From JAGQOZ01 sp041399205 (GTDB taxonomy: Bacteria > Planctomycetota > Planctomycetia > Pirellulales > Pirellulaceae): DNA of 64,000 nt. The notes beneath the pieces were generated by a model. It was not told the DNA's origin. It did no database searches and worked only from the letters and a program-made list of their open reading frames with translations. This document shows positions 27,139 to 38,129 of the stretch, piece by piece. The DNA lies in the NCBI GenBank assembly GCA_041399205.1, contig JAWKTK010000025.1, positions 62,001 to 126,000 on the forward strand, given 5' to 3'. Positions within the stretch are counted from its first letter, which is position 1. Every line of letters starts with the position of its first letter. Made by a program: the position numbers and the translations under genes.

Positions 27139-29818
27139 ATGAGCCGGTTTGAATTATTGGGCAGGCTGTTGGGATTTACGGTGGCAGTCTGGCTGAGTAG
27201 CGGAGTACGATTGCACGCCGAAGCGATTTGGGTCGAAGGCGAACACGCGGAACGTTCGACCATGAATGGCCATCCTTGGTATGACCAAGTCCAGCGAAGT
27301 CTGTTTTCCGGCGGCGATTTTGCCAGCAATTTTCACGAAACCAAAGCGGGCGAAGCAGAATATACGCTGACGGTTCAGGACGGTGGCGAATATCAAGTTT
27401 GGGTGCGAGCGAATCCGTTTGAATCGTTGTTGGAAATGCAATGGGACAATGGCGACTGGCAATCCGTGATCACTCGCACCAGCCTGGATTCGACCAATGT
27501 GGCCGAAGCAGGCGCGTTGGATATTCGCTTCTTGGGTTGGATCAATGCGGGCGAAGGGACGCTGGATAAAGGCAAACATACGATTCGCTTTCGGATGCAC
27601 AGTGCCAACAGCAATCATGGCTATTTGGATTGCTTTGTGGTGACGAATCAGCCGTTTTCGCCACAGGGCATTCGTAAACCAGGCGAACCGATTGCCGTGA
27701 CCGACGGCTGGTTTCCCTTTTCGCCAACGGATCGTCGATTTGGTGAAGACAACGCCATTGACCTGCGACACTTGAACGAATCCAACGCCGGCGATGGTGG
27801 CTTCATTGTGGTGGATGGTGATCACTTTGTGCAAAAAGGCACCGGGCAGGCGATTCGATTTTGGGGAGTCAACGGTCCGCCAAGGCAGTTGGAAACGCCG
27901 GAAGATTTTCAGCAGCATGGTCGCTTGATGGCCAAGTACGGCGTGAACTTGATTCGAATTCACAGTTCGTTTTATGACAAAAACGGGCAGATTGATCCGG
28001 CCGAAGTTATGAAACGCATTGAGATGGTCCATGCGTTCAAGCAGGCCGGTATCTATTCTCATTTGTCCATCTATTTTCCATTGTGGTTGGAGCCAGACGC
28101 CAACAATCCATGGCTATCGGGTTACGACGGCCAGACGCACCCATTTGCCGCATTGTTTTTTAACCAAGACTTTCAACGGCAATATCAAGCGTGGTGGAAA
28201 GCCATCTTGTTGACACCGCATCCTGCCACCGGCCAGCGACTGGTGGACGAACCGGCGCTGGCCTTTGTGGAAATTCAAAACGAAGATTCTTGTTTCTTCT
28301 GGACGTTTAAACCGGAAGAATTTCCACCGGCGCTGCGAAAGGAAATTGAAACACGTTTTGGAAGTTGGGCCGCTAAGAAATATGGTTCGGTCAAAGCAGC
28401 TCGAAGCAAATGGGGTTGGTGGCAAAAGCACGAAAACGATGATGTCTCCGCCGGGCGGCTCGGTATTCGTCCGCTCTGGAATGTGTTTAACGACAAGAAG
28501 CTGCGTGACCAAGATACAGCTGCATTTCTGGTGGATGTGCAGCGAGAATTCTATCAGCAGATGTATGACTTTCTGCGCGAAATCGGCTTTCAAGGCGCGA
28601 TCACTTGCTCCAATTGGGTCACGGCCAGCCCGGAAGTTTTAGGGCCGCTGGAAAAGTATTCGTACACCGTTGGCGACTTCATTGACCGGCACGGTTACTT
28701 CGGCTGTTTGCACAAAGGAGAAAACTCGGCTTGGTCGGTTCGTAATGGACACACGTTTCGAAATCGCAGTGCGTTACGGTTCGAAGCGGAAGACGGAGAT
28801 GGACTGTCGTTTGTCCATCCGGCTGTGGATATTACCTATGCGAATAAGCCGTCCATGATTTCTGAAACTACCTTCAATCGGCCAAACCGCTACCGCAGTG
28901 AAGCTCCGCTGTTCTTTGCGTCGTACGGCAGTTTGCAAGGGACCGACGCGTTCTGTTTGTTTGCTGGACGGTGCCGGGTTTTCGGTTAAGCCCAACTATC
29001 ATATGCAGCCCTGGACGTTGATGTCGCCAGCGCACGTGGGGCAGTTTCCCGTTGCGGCGCTGCTGTATCGCAAAGAGCTGATTCGAGAAACAAATGCATT
29101 GGTCCAGATCCAGTTGAACGCCAACGATCTGACTCAGCTGAAAGGAACGCCGTTGCCGCAAGGAGCGTCGTTTGACGAACTGCGTTTGAAAGACGTGCCC
29201 AAAGGCCAAGTTATCCGTCCTGGCGATGTGGTCGATCCGCTGGTTCATTTTGTCGGCCGAACCGACGTTGCGTTCGTCAAGCAAAACGGGACCAACAAGA
29301 TGGTGCGCTTGGATGATCGAATTGACCGAAAGGCAAAACACGTGTCTTCGGAACATGGACAACTGGTCTTGGATTATGGCAAAGGCGTGCTCTATTTGAA
29401 TGCACCGCATGTGCAAGGGTTCAGTGGCGCGTTGCAGGATGCCGGGGAATTTGCGGCGAATGACTTTTCGCTTTTATCACCCATGGAGTTAGGGCATGTG
29501 GTGATCGTGTCGCTGGATGACGAACCGCTGTCAGTGTCGAAACGGATGCTGATACAAGTCATGTCGGAAGAGAAAGCCACTGGTTTTGAAACAAAACAAA
29601 GCGGCAACGGCCAAGAAATTGTCAACATTGGCCGAGACCCGTGGCTGGTGAAAGAGCTCGCCGGGCGAGTTAGACTGCGCCGCGGCAATGCGAACCATTG
29701 GCAAGTAACTTCGCTGGACGAAGCTGGTTATCCAGTTCGAATGCAAAAATTGTCCGAAGACAATCAGATCGAATTGGAGCCGACCTCGATTTATTACTTA
29801 CTGGAAGCGGGGAAATAG
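27139..29818 (+). pseudogene. Glycoside-hydrolase-like secreted protein, one frameshift
   Basis: Two frames together give about 893 residues. After a signal peptide (MSRFELLGRLLGFTVAVWLS) comes an N-terminal carbohydrate-binding-like domain ('YTLTVQDGGEYQVWVRANPF'), then a cellulase-like TIM barrel: 'GQAIRFWGVNGPPRQLETPE', 'MAKYGVNLIRIHSSFYDKNG', 'LAFVEIQNEDSCFFWTFKPE' with a plausible acid/base Glu in QNED, and 'YTVGDFIDRHGYFG'. The frame changes near 28963: the first frame stops at 28989, while the +1 frame continues as 'LDGAGFSVKPNYHMQPWTLM', natural for the family, to 29818. A two-base loss (restoring FALDGAG) fits best. ATG 27139 has AGAGG 8-9 bases upstream. Substrate unknown. Confidence 0.75.
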
Positions 29819-29821
29819 GTC

Positions 29822-31339
29822 TCATGTCTTCCGAATCGCTTCGATCACGCCCGGCATCGTATATTCGCTGGCTTCCGCGTGGGGCGCGTATCCGAGTTCT
29901 CGGAGGGTGGCCGATGTGATGGGGCTGATGCTGGCGAGTTTCGTACGTTTGAGTTCGGGGCCGAACATGTGGACCAAGGATCTTGCGATGGCGGAACTGG
30001 TGACCGTCACCCAGTTGATCGAATCGTTTCGCAGGCGTTCCAGGATTTCGGCGTCCGGCGCTTCAACATCGGTGCTGCGATACACCACCACTTGCGTCAC
30101 CCAATGTCCGTTCGCTGAAAGTGTTTCTGCCAGGACTTCGCGTCCTCGGCTGGCTCGGATCAACAGAAATGATTGTGCCGTATGGTTGTCAATCGCTAAC
30201 TGCTGTGCCAGCGTTTCCGCTTCAAATTTGTTCGGCACCAAGTCGGCCCGCAGGTGAAACGCTTCCAGCGCTGCGGCCGTGGCTGGACCAATCGCAGCCA
30301 GCTGGACGTGTTGCAGTTGCCGAATGTCTCGGCCGGATTGCCACAGACGGTCCAGGAACGAACGGACTCCATTGGCACTGGAAAACACAATCCAGTCATA
30401 GATTTCCAACTGTTGAATCGCTTGGTCTACTTTGCTCCAGTCATCCGGCGGATCGATGCGAATGGCAGGCTGCAGCAAGACTTCAGCGCCCGCCGCTTCC
30501 AATTCATCCGCGAATGCGTCGGCTTGATGTTCCGGCCGAGTGACCAGTATGGTTTGGCCGAACAGAGGTCGGTTTTGAAACCAATTGAGCGATTCGCCCA
30601 TATCGGCAATCGGGCCTACGACGGCGATCGCTGGCGGCGGGAATTTTTGATACGGGGTCACTCGTTCAGCAACTTCGTCCAATCGACAGCGAATGGTCTG
30701 TTGGTCGGGCCAGCTGCATCTGCGGACCAAAGCAACCGAAGTATCCGCAGGCAAGCCATGTCGGATCAGTTCGCTTGACCAAGTCTTGGCGGTGGTGACA
30801 CCCATATAAAAGACTAGCGTACCGGGAAACTGCGCGAGCGCTTGGTAGTCCAGCGGAGTCGGATTGTTCACTTGTTGATGTCCGGTGACAAACGCCACCG
30901 ACGACGCGCTGTCTCGATGTGTCAACGGCAATCCGGCATAGCTGCCGGCGGCCAAAGCGGCGGTGATGCCGGGGATGACTTCGAAAGGAATCTGATTCGC
31001 GATCAGCGCGTCAAATTCCTCGGCGGCTCGACCAAAAATAATCGGGTCGCCACTTTTCAGGCGAACGACACATTTTCCGGCCAACGCTTCGTCGATCATG
31101 CGCTGATTGATTTTTGGCTGAGGCCATTTGTTGTGTCGACCATGCCCGCCACTGCAAACCAATTCGGCGTTGGGGGGGGCGTGTCGCAAGATGCGCACGT
31201 TCACCAAATAGTCATACAGCACGACATCTGCGTGGGCCAAGCATTGTTGAGCTCGAAGCGTCAACAGACCCGGATCACCCGGGCCAGCACCAACCAGGTA
31301 AACTTTTCCAGGTAATTGGGTAGAAGACGATTCGAGCAT
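29822..31339 (-). CDS. cobA-hemD: Uroporphyrinogen-III C-methyltransferase / uroporphyrinogen-III synthase fusion (CobA-HemD)
   Basis: A 505-residue fusion. Residues 1-250 are the SUMT (CobA) domain: 'GKVYLVGAGPGDPGLLTLRA', 'ADVVLYDYLVN', 'VVRLKSGDPIIFGRAAEE' and 'VIPGITAALAAGSYAGLPLT'. Residues 260-505 are the HemD domain: 'QTILVTRPEHQADAFADELE', 'DWIVFSSANGVRSF', 'LAAIGPATAAAL' and 'VTVTSSAIARSLVHMFG'. It should close the tetrapyrrole ring (HemD) and methylate uroporphyrinogen III to precorrin-2 with SAM (CobA), feeding heme/siroheme/B12 synthesis. Such fusions are known in several phyla. The long upstream extension of the frame is not conserved-looking; the start at 31339 is preferred. It is divergent from the TPR gene. 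Confidence 0.92.
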   Translation of the reverse strand: MLESSSTQLPGKVYLVGAGPGDPGLLTLRAQQCLAHADVVLYDYLVNVRILRHAPPNAELVCSGGHGRHNKWPQPKINQRMIDEALAGKCVVRLKSGDPIIFGRAAEEFDALIANQIPFEVIPGITAALAAGSYAGLPLTHRDSASSVAFVTGHQQVNNPTPLDYQALAQFPGTLVFYMGVTTAKTWSSELIRHGLPADTSVALVRRCSWPDQQTIRCRLDEVAERVTPYQKFPPPAIAVVGPIADMGESLNWFQNRPLFGQTILVTRPEHQADAFADELEAAGAEVLLQPAIRIDPPDDWSKVDQAIQQLEIYDWIVFSSANGVRSFLDRLWQSGRDIRQLQHVQLAAIGPATAAALEAFHLRADLVPNKFEAETLAQQLAIDNHTAQSFLLIRASRGREVLAETLSANGHWVTQVVVYRSTDVEAPDAEILERLRNDSINWVTVTSSAIARSLVHMFGPELKRTKLASISPITSATLRELGYAPHAEASEYTMPGVIEAIRKT

Positions 31340-31485
31340 AACTTGGAACGCAGATTGTCGGCAAAGAAAGGACGGTTTTACGGCGCCCAGGACGATTGGA
31401 ATACAGCTGTTTCGGGCGAATATGTTAGAATCAAGTAGAACAGAGTTGACCGGTTTTCGAAACCACAGAACGCATTGCAAGTTGG

Positions 31486-32967
31486 ATGAATACGCAGACC
31501 CACGAATCGCAACCCTTAGGCCCCACGCCTCTTTCCGTGTCAGCCAGACAACGGTTACAGCGGTGTTATCAGCGAGGCAAAGAACTGACGTCACAGTCGC
31601 CGCCCGATTTTGACTACGCGCATACCATGTTTACCGAATGCGTCTTGAACGATCCGTCCAATCTGGAATATGTGGACGCGTTGCTGACGAATTTGCAAAA
31701 AAAGTACAAGAACAACAAAAAGGGAGCGACGTTTCGCGGTTTTGGCGGCAAATCTTCGTTCAAAAAAGCGGTGGCCGCGGAACAATGGGATGACGTCTTC
31801 CGCATGGGATTTGAACTGCTGAAATCCAATCCGTGGGACGTATTGGTTCTGCATGGCATTGCCGAAGCGTGTCAAGCCAATCATTTTAACGAAGTGGAAC
31901 TTCGCTACTTAAAGAATGCCCTGGACGCCAAGCCCAAAGACATTGACGTCAACAAACACTGCGCCGAATCGTTGGCTCGGATGGGCCAATTCGACCAAGC
32001 CATTGCGTGTTGGAATCGCATTCTAGAACAAGACAAGAATCATCCCGATGCTCAGCGGCGTATTGGCGAATTGACCATGGCCAAAACCATGGGCAAACCG
32101 TTACCTTCGTTACCGGGTGCTCGAGTTTTCTCGAACGTTCGACCCGTTGTCGCGACCGATTCGCCTGTGCCGGCTTCCGAATCGCCCGGCTCGGCTGCGG
32201 ACGACGAAGTCCCCACGCCAAGACGTGTGGAACCTGCGCCAGAACCGGTCGTGGTGACACGGCAATCATTGGAGGCGGCCATTCAGAAAGAGCCGAATGA
32301 TCCGGATCATTATCTTCGTTTGGCAGAATGGTTGGACGAACAGGCTGAGTATCGAGACGCGTTTCAGGCGTATCGCAAGGCGTTGCAGGTGGCTGGTGGA
32401 AATAGTCTGTTAATTCGTGAAAAAGTGGAAGAATCGCAAATTCGCATGTATCAGGCCCAGTTGGCGATTGCCGAACAGCGAGCGAACGCGGAAAAAACCG
32501 CGGAAGCTCGAGATCTGGCGATGCGGTTTCGTTCGGAACTGAATCGCCAGGAAATGCAGTTTTACGCCGTTCGCAGCGAACGCTATCCGGAAGAAATTCA
32601 GCTGCAATACGAACTGGCGGTTCGCTTGAAACGAGACGAAAAATTCTTGGAAGCGGCCAAGGCGTTTGAAAAAGCGGCCACAGCCAACGAATTCCGAGCA
32701 ATTTCATTGCTGGAGCTGGGCGAATGCTATCAACATCTTCGTCGTTACGGAAACGCCATGAAAAGCTACCGCAGCGTGCTGGATTTGCCGAATCTGGATG
32801 AAGACGAGGAAAAACGGGCTCTTTATCGAGCTGCCATATTGGGGGCCGCGCTCAAGGATGTCGAATCCGCCATCCGGATGCTCGAAAGACTTGTCAATTT
32901 GGATAAACATTACCGAGACGCTACTACCCGTCTGGACAAGCTGAAGCAAATCAGCAATAAAGATTGA
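31486..32967 (+). CDS. TPR-repeat protein
   Basis: A 493-residue, mainly helical soluble protein. TPR-like units are seen throughout: 'DDVFRMGFELLKSNPWDVLV', 'EVELRYLKNALDAKPKDIDV', 'GQFDQAIACWNRILEQDKNH', 'EYRDAFQAYRKALQVAGGNS', and near the end 'RYGNAMKSYRSVLDLPNLDE'. A proline/serine-rich linker (about residues 205-255) separates two TPR blocks. No signal peptide, no catalytic motif. It is followed 78 bases later by rpsT on the same strand. Probably a scaffold; partner unknown. Confidence 0.82.
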   Translation: MNTQTHESQPLGPTPLSVSARQRLQRCYQRGKELTSQSPPDFDYAHTMFTECVLNDPSNLEYVDALLTNLQKKYKNNKKGATFRGFGGKSSFKKAVAAEQWDDVFRMGFELLKSNPWDVLVLHGIAEACQANHFNEVELRYLKNALDAKPKDIDVNKHCAESLARMGQFDQAIACWNRILEQDKNHPDAQRRIGELTMAKTMGKPLPSLPGARVFSNVRPVVATDSPVPASESPGSAADDEVPTPRRVEPAPEPVVVTRQSLEAAIQKEPNDPDHYLRLAEWLDEQAEYRDAFQAYRKALQVAGGNSLLIREKVEESQIRMYQAQLAIAEQRANAEKTAEARDLAMRFRSELNRQEMQFYAVRSERYPEEIQLQYELAVRLKRDEKFLEAAKAFEKAATANEFRAISLLELGECYQHLRRYGNAMKSYRSVLDLPNLDEDEEKRALYRAAILGAALKDVESAIRMLERLVNLDKHYRDATTRLDKLKQISNKD

Positions 32968-33045
32968 TTACACAGCGGCCGAAATAGGGTTGTTTACAGG
33001 CCGTTTCGATGGACGTTTTGGAAAACAGGTAGATTTGGTTTAACT

Positions 33046-33318
33046 ATGCCTAATACTGCAGGTGCAAGAAAGCGACTTCGGCAAAGCAAGGTTCGCCGCG
33101 ATCGCAACCGGTCGGTCAAGACGGCCGTCAGGACTCAAATCAAGAAAGTACGTGAAGCTGTAGCAGCGGGAGACGTTGGCAAAGCGGAAACGGAATTCGT
33201 TTTAGCAGCCAAGCAATTGGACCGAGCGGGTTCGCATCGAGTTATGCATCCCAATACGACTTCACGGTACAAGTCTCGATTGTCTCAGCTGATTCGCAAA
33301 GCCAAACAAGCCAGTTAG
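33046..33318 (+). CDS. rpsT: 30S ribosomal protein S20
   Basis: A 90-residue basic protein starting MPNTAGARKRLRQSKVRRDR. The lysine/arginine-rich helical pattern, 'NRSVKTAVRTQIKKVREAV', 'KQLDRAGSHRVMHPNTTSRY' and 'KSRLSQLIRK' match bacterial S20, which binds the 5' domain of 16S rRNA early in 30S assembly. Length is normal. A strong intrinsic terminator follows at 33365-33397. Confidence 0.96.
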   Translation: MPNTAGARKRLRQSKVRRDRNRSVKTAVRTQIKKVREAVAAGDVGKAETEFVLAAKQLDRAGSHRVMHPNTTSRYKSRLSQLIRKAKQAS

Positions 33319-33364
33319 GCGAAATTGCTTTTGCCCACATCGCGGGACAAACGAAATCCAATGC

Positions 33365-33397
33365 AAAAAGCGTCGCCCTTGGGGTGACGCTTTTTTT
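33365..33397 (+). terminator. Rho-independent terminator after rpsT
   Basis: An inverted repeat AAAAAGCGTC-GCCCTTGGGG-TGACGCTTTTT with about 10 bp of stem (AAAAAGCGTC pairs with GACGCTTTTT) is followed by a total of seven T. It lies 47 bases after the S20 stop and before the ECF sigma gene, so it separates the two units. It is the clearest terminator in the window. Confidence 0.85.
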
Positions 33398-33430
33398 GTT
33401 ACGCAAACCCACTCGGCGGGACCCAACGTT

Positions 33431-34015
33431 GTGACCATTGAAAACAGTGTGACTCATTGGATGCACAAGCTGGCTGGCGGAGACCAAGTAGCGGCGGAAC
33501 TGCTTTGGAAACGCTATTGCCATCAGCTGATGGGGTTGGCGCGAAAGCACCTGCGCCATCATCCTCGTCGAGCGAGTGACGAAGAAGACGTGGCGCTGAG
33601 CGCGTTTCATGTCTTTTGTAAGGGCGCGGCCGAAGGCAGGTTTCCCGAACTGCATGATCGAGACAACTTGTGGCGGTTGTTGGTGGTAATCACCGCAAGA
33701 AAAGCATCGGATCATCTAAAGCACGAAAAACCTCGTACACCGCCTGGTGGCGCAGCGTCTCAGGAAGTCGATGTGGAACAGGTAATCGGAAACCAACCAA
33801 CTCCCGAATTTGCTGCCGCAGTCGCTGACCAGTGTGATCGCTTGCTTGCGGTTTTGTGCGATTCGATGTTGCAAAAGATTGCCACCATGAAATTGGATTC
33901 GTTCACAAACGAAGAAATTGCCGCTGAACTTGGCGTTTCGGTTCGAACCGTGGAACGTAAATTGAGTCGGATTCGAGCTGAATGGGAAACGGTGCTGACG
34001 GAAACGTTAGATTAA
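33431..34015 (+). CDS. ECF-like sigma factor (planctomycete Sigma70_ECF type)
   Basis: A 194-residue sigma-70-like protein. It starts with GTG; 'VTHWMHKLAGGDQVAAELLW' and 'YCHQLMGLARKHLRHHPRRA' followed by 'DEEDVALSAFHVFCKGAAEG' form region 2; 'LDSFTNEEIAAELGVSVRTV' and 'ERKLSRIRAEW' form the region 4 helix-turn-helix. This ECF subgroup often pairs with Ser/Thr kinases in planctomycetes, and a kinase gene lies at 38310, though a minus-strand gene intervenes. No anti-sigma partner is adjacent. Confidence 0.88.
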   Translation: MTIENSVTHWMHKLAGGDQVAAELLWKRYCHQLMGLARKHLRHHPRRASDEEDVALSAFHVFCKGAAEGRFPELHDRDNLWRLLVVITARKASDHLKHEKPRTPPGGAASQEVDVEQVIGNQPTPEFAAAVADQCDRLLAVLCDSMLQKIATMKLDSFTNEEIAAELGVSVRTVERKLSRIRAEWETVLTETLD

Positions 34016-34032
34016 GTTGTTTCAGCCGAAAA

Positions 34033-36852
34033 TCATCGGACGGCGCGATTGGGCGAATAGGTCCCGCTTTGCATCGATGCCACCAAATCAGCGCTGTCGA
34101 ATTCTCCATCGCAGTTCCAGTCTCCTTCGGCCCAACCGGAATTTTCTGGCGTGGCGTCTTCGTATTTTCCGGCTTGGAAAATAGCGATCAGGTCGCGCGA
34201 ATCAAAGACTTGGTCCAGATTCGCATCACCGGCTGACGTTTTCAAAAGGTCGTGAACCAAAAAGTCAAAGTCGGATTGGTCCGTTTGCTCATCACCGGTC
34301 AGGTCGAAGTTATTTGACTGACTACGAATGGCGGAACAAACCGCATCAATGTCGGCAGCGTCAATGTGTCGGTCTCGATTCACATCTCCAGCATTGATGT
34401 ACAGGTTGTAAACGCCTTCGCTACTGAGAAAGCCGCTGACCTGCAGGAAAATACGTGTGCCCGGAGCTGTCTTGACGGTCACGTTTTCCAGTCCGTCATC
34501 AATGTCATTGTCAATCAAGTGCAATCGGTTTCCGGCATCATCGTAAACGGACAAGTCCAGAATGTTGCCCACAATTCCGTCCGCATCGATTCCAATAATC
34601 AATTCGCCTAAGTAGTCGATCGGAAGTTCGAACCAATCGACATCGGCAATGTTGTCGATCGTGAGCCCAAAGATCGGTTCTAGATCGTCCAGCAACGTTG
34701 CCTCGGCCTGCGAATCGTTGTGATTCGGATCGATGTCTAGAAAATCGGGCGGCGTTTCATCGTACAAATCGGTCGGATCGGCGTCCGCATCTTCCGGGCG
34801 GTCTTTGTCACCGTCCTGGTATTCGCGAAAGTTCTGCAGGTCGTCAAACGTATAACGTAAGTGCAGCCAATCATGATGACCATGCAAGATTTCACCCGGC
34901 GTCAGGTCCGCGTCATTTACCAAGCCATCTCGATTGTGATCCGCTAGACCTCGGTTGATGTCTGCGGAAACAGGCTGCGAACTAATTTGGCCATTACGGT
35001 CCCAATCGACTTCGCCGTTGACGTTTACGGCATGCAAAGGGATCGGCCCAACTTGGACTTGAATGCCTTGGAGCGAATCGGAAAGTCCAATGCCGTTTTT
35101 TTCGATCAGTTGAAGTTCATCCAGCGAATCAGCATCTTCATTTGAAAAATCAATCTGCCATCCAGAGTTGAACGCATTCGGCACTTGCCAATGATAGTTC
35201 ATGATGCTGTAGTAGTTGGGCTTGAAATTGATGTCGTCATCGCCTCCGTGACGTAATCCCAGTGTGTGGCCTAGTTCGTGCATAAATGTTCCGGCCTGCT
35301 GCTCTGGAGTTCCTCCGGATGTTGACCAATTCCCAAGCGTGACCAGGAAGTCGTCGCCGGGCAGTTCGCCGACACCTGACTGCAATGTGTCACCGATAGA
35401 ATGGCCGAACAGGCCGTAACGAAAAACTCGACGCTTGGCCAGGTTAATAAACGGCCAATTTTCGTGGTTGCGTTCCGCATGTTGTCCGAATTGGCCGCTG
35501 CGATTCAACAGGTCGGTCCCGTTCTTGATTCGATCGAATTCCGTCCAACGGCTGGCAAAAAATTCGACCGGAATCGCCGTCTCGTCCAATTGAACGTGCA
35601 GTCGAATTCCCGCCGAACCGTCCGGATTGGACACCGGTGCATGGAGAAACGCGTCAATGACTTGGTCCAAAATAGTGTTGGTTGCCAGGCCAGCATCCAT
35701 CACCGCTTGGCTGGTTTGCGCAAACGCGACCGGGCCCATTCCCACCATGGCGTCCACTTCCACAAACAAGTCCTTGTGAAACGGGTCTGCGCCCAAAGCC
35801 GGCAGGTCCAAGTCCACCAGACCGTCTCCGTTGATGTCGATTCCGTTTATTTCCCAGTCATCCAGCAAGCCATCACCGTCGGAATCCAACTCGGGAGGCT
35901 GTGGTGTCACATCAAAGTCCCACACGGCCAATCCGCCTGTCGTGTGGTCCAGGTCGCGAGTAAAAATCACGCTACCGTCTTGCGACAGGCCTTGAAGCCG
36001 ACTAGTGCCATTCAATTGATCGGCCACAAAGACCAGCTGATCATTTCGCAACGGCTGAACTTCGGTGGGACGCAACGCATCATCCACGCTGAATGAAAGG
36101 ACGTCACCGGAATACGCATTGATTCGTTGCAATGAATGCGATTGAGGATTGGCGACCCAGTATTCCGCGTCGAATGTCGGATTGACACCGCGAGTGTCGT
36201 CGTCAGGTTCGCTCGTCGAGATGACTCGGCCGTCTGCCAAGACCGTGGCATCAAAGGCATCCAGCACACCGGTCTGGATGATTCCAATCAGCGAACCGTC
36301 CCATGCCATCCGCCCCGTGGCGGCGGCACCGGAATCAGCCAAAAGTATCGAATCATCCGCTAAGACATCGAACCCAAATCCTTGCGGTGCTACGCCATCG
36401 TCCGGTCTGAAGTCTGGAACCGGAATCGTCCGCGCCAGCTGGCCGTCGGGAAAGAATACGGCGATTTCTCGGCCGGCGTTGGTTTCCACGCTGACGTAGA
36501 CCAAACCACCTGAATCCAGCTCCACGTCTCCCAGTTTGCCTGCCGACAGGATCTCATCGGTGAAACGCCCAACCAGTGTGCCTGTCACGTCATAGACATC
36601 AATGGTTGTTTCGGCTGCGAGGTAAATTCTGGGAAGATCGGGATTCAGTTTGAAGGTCAAATCATAGTTCGGAACTCGGTCGTCACCAAAACCGAACGCT
36701 CGAATTAGAAATGTCTGACCGGGCAGAGCCGCAACGTGGACATGTTCGTTGTCGGTGCGAGTAGCCGACCAAGAAATGTCTTCGCCCGTTTCGTCATAGA
36801 TCTGCAAATCCAAGTCACCTTGGTCATGATGGAACCATGCATCGACCGACAA
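34033..36852 (-). pseudogene. Secreted metzincin metalloprotease with dockerin-like tail (C-terminal part of a frameshifted gene)
   Basis: The C-terminal 939 codons of one long gene whose N-terminal part is at 36705-38129. Visible in order: pre-peptidase-like beta domain ('DLDLQIYDETGEDISWSATR'), beta-propeller-like segment, 'DSDGDGLLDDWEINGIDING', a metzincin zinc site 'GTFMHELGHTLGLRHGGDDD' (HExxHxxxLRH), a calcium-loop stretch, a second PPC-like domain ('IDNIADVDWFELPID'), and four dockerin-type loops ending 'GDWNCDGEFDSADLVASMQS'. The metzincin site predicts a secreted zinc protease. It only appears to start at a TTG; adding one C to the run at 36865-36867 fuses it with the upstream frame ('WTGPARGTLSVDAW'). 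Confidence 0.8.
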
Positions 36853-38129
36853 CGTACCTCGAGCGGGCCTGTCCAGCGAAACCAGTCTTCGTCCTCAGGC
36901 GAGTCGATGCTGAGCGATGACAAAAGCTGGTCAGCAGAATCGAGGTTCCTTGCTTCGAACCGAGTATCATTCGGTTCGAAGCGATCCGGATTTAGTTGTT
37001 CCATTCCTGCAACCACAATCGATACAGTCGGCGGCTGTAACCCCGGATCTGCTTCCGAAGAAAAGCGTAAGTCATCACTTGCTGAATGAAGTGTGACGAA
37101 TTGCTCCGCTCCACCCTGGTTCGAACGATGTGCAATTTCGATGCGCTGGGAGCCGGGGATGCCAAATTCGGTGGGCTGGAACTGAACGACGGAGGTCGAC
37201 ACGGCGATCGAATCGACGGCAATAGGTACCAGATTAACGACGGCGCTTGGCGGTTGGCCCAAGCAGACCAGCATTTCGGTATGCTCGCCGTTGCTGATGT
37301 TTAATTCGCTGGTGGAGACATTGATGGCCAGTGACGGATCGACAAAAAGCAATGAATAGTTGGTTGCGCCGAGTGTCGGACGCCAGGCGAGTGGATCCAC
37401 AGGGTTCGCAATCAACTCCGGCAACGCGGACGGCGAGAATTGAGGTGACGCAAAGTGGAAAACGACCATTTCTGTGCAAGGTGGTGCGGTCACCGTTGGA
37501 GCGAACTGAATCTCCAGTCGGCCTAAAATGTCAGCTTGTTGGGCAAAGTGAAGCGAGTCCACATCCGCAGCAATTGGGCCGCCAATTTCCAAACGAATAG
37601 TCCCTTCCATGGTCTGGTGAAAAATCCCATCAATCAGCAGGTGGCTGGCGACACCTGCTGACGCGGATGCAATTTCGCCCTGGTTGGTAAAACTGCCAGT
37701 CACGCCAGAATTCCCCAGGAAATCTAGTTGCCCGGCATTGTGTAATCCGTCTGCCGCAGCCAGCGTCGAGCTATCCAGACGAAGCGTTCCCGCTTGAATA
37801 TCTGCCGTGCCGCGGACTTCCAGATGCGTGTTGTGCAATTCGAGCGAACCATTGGGACCGAAAAAGAAGAGGTCGCCGATCGGTTGCGTCGCATCGTCCA
37901 GTCGAATCACCGCTGGTTCGGCAATTTCGATGATGACATCTTCGTTCGTCTGGGGCAGCTGCCCGTTGGCCCAGTTCTGTGGGTCATGCCACGACGTGCC
38001 GTCGCCGATCCCAAGCCAAACTGAAGTGAGTAGATTTCGTTCTTCCAGCGGTTCCAGACGACTGACACGATTGTGGCACAATCGGTGAGCGTTGCGAAAA
38101 CAATGGCGGGCAAGCGCGCGACGACGCAT
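36705..38129 (-). pseudogene. N-terminal part of the frameshifted metzincin surface protein (LEPR-XLL start)
   Basis: About 475 codons from ATG 38129, with AGGAG 7 bases upstream, reading through to a frameshift at 36865. The start carries 'VSRLEPLEERNLLTSVWLG', the planctomycete LEPR-XLL-type N-terminal motif found on large surface proteins. A right-handed beta-helix/autotransporter-like region follows ('LELHNTHLEVRGTADIQAGT', 'LRLDSSTLAAADGLHNAGQL'), then 'PDRFEPNDTRFEARNLDSAD' leading into a PPC domain that continues in the other frame. After the frameshift (last natural residues 'DWFRWTGP') the frame gives only missense to 36705. Full restored length would be about 1365 residues. Confidence 0.78.

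Noticed and set aside
35401..36096. 231-codon plus-strand open frame opposite the metzincin gene
   Set aside because: The minus-strand frame encodes clear domains (HELGHTLGLRH, dockerin loops); the opposite frame has only shadow composition.
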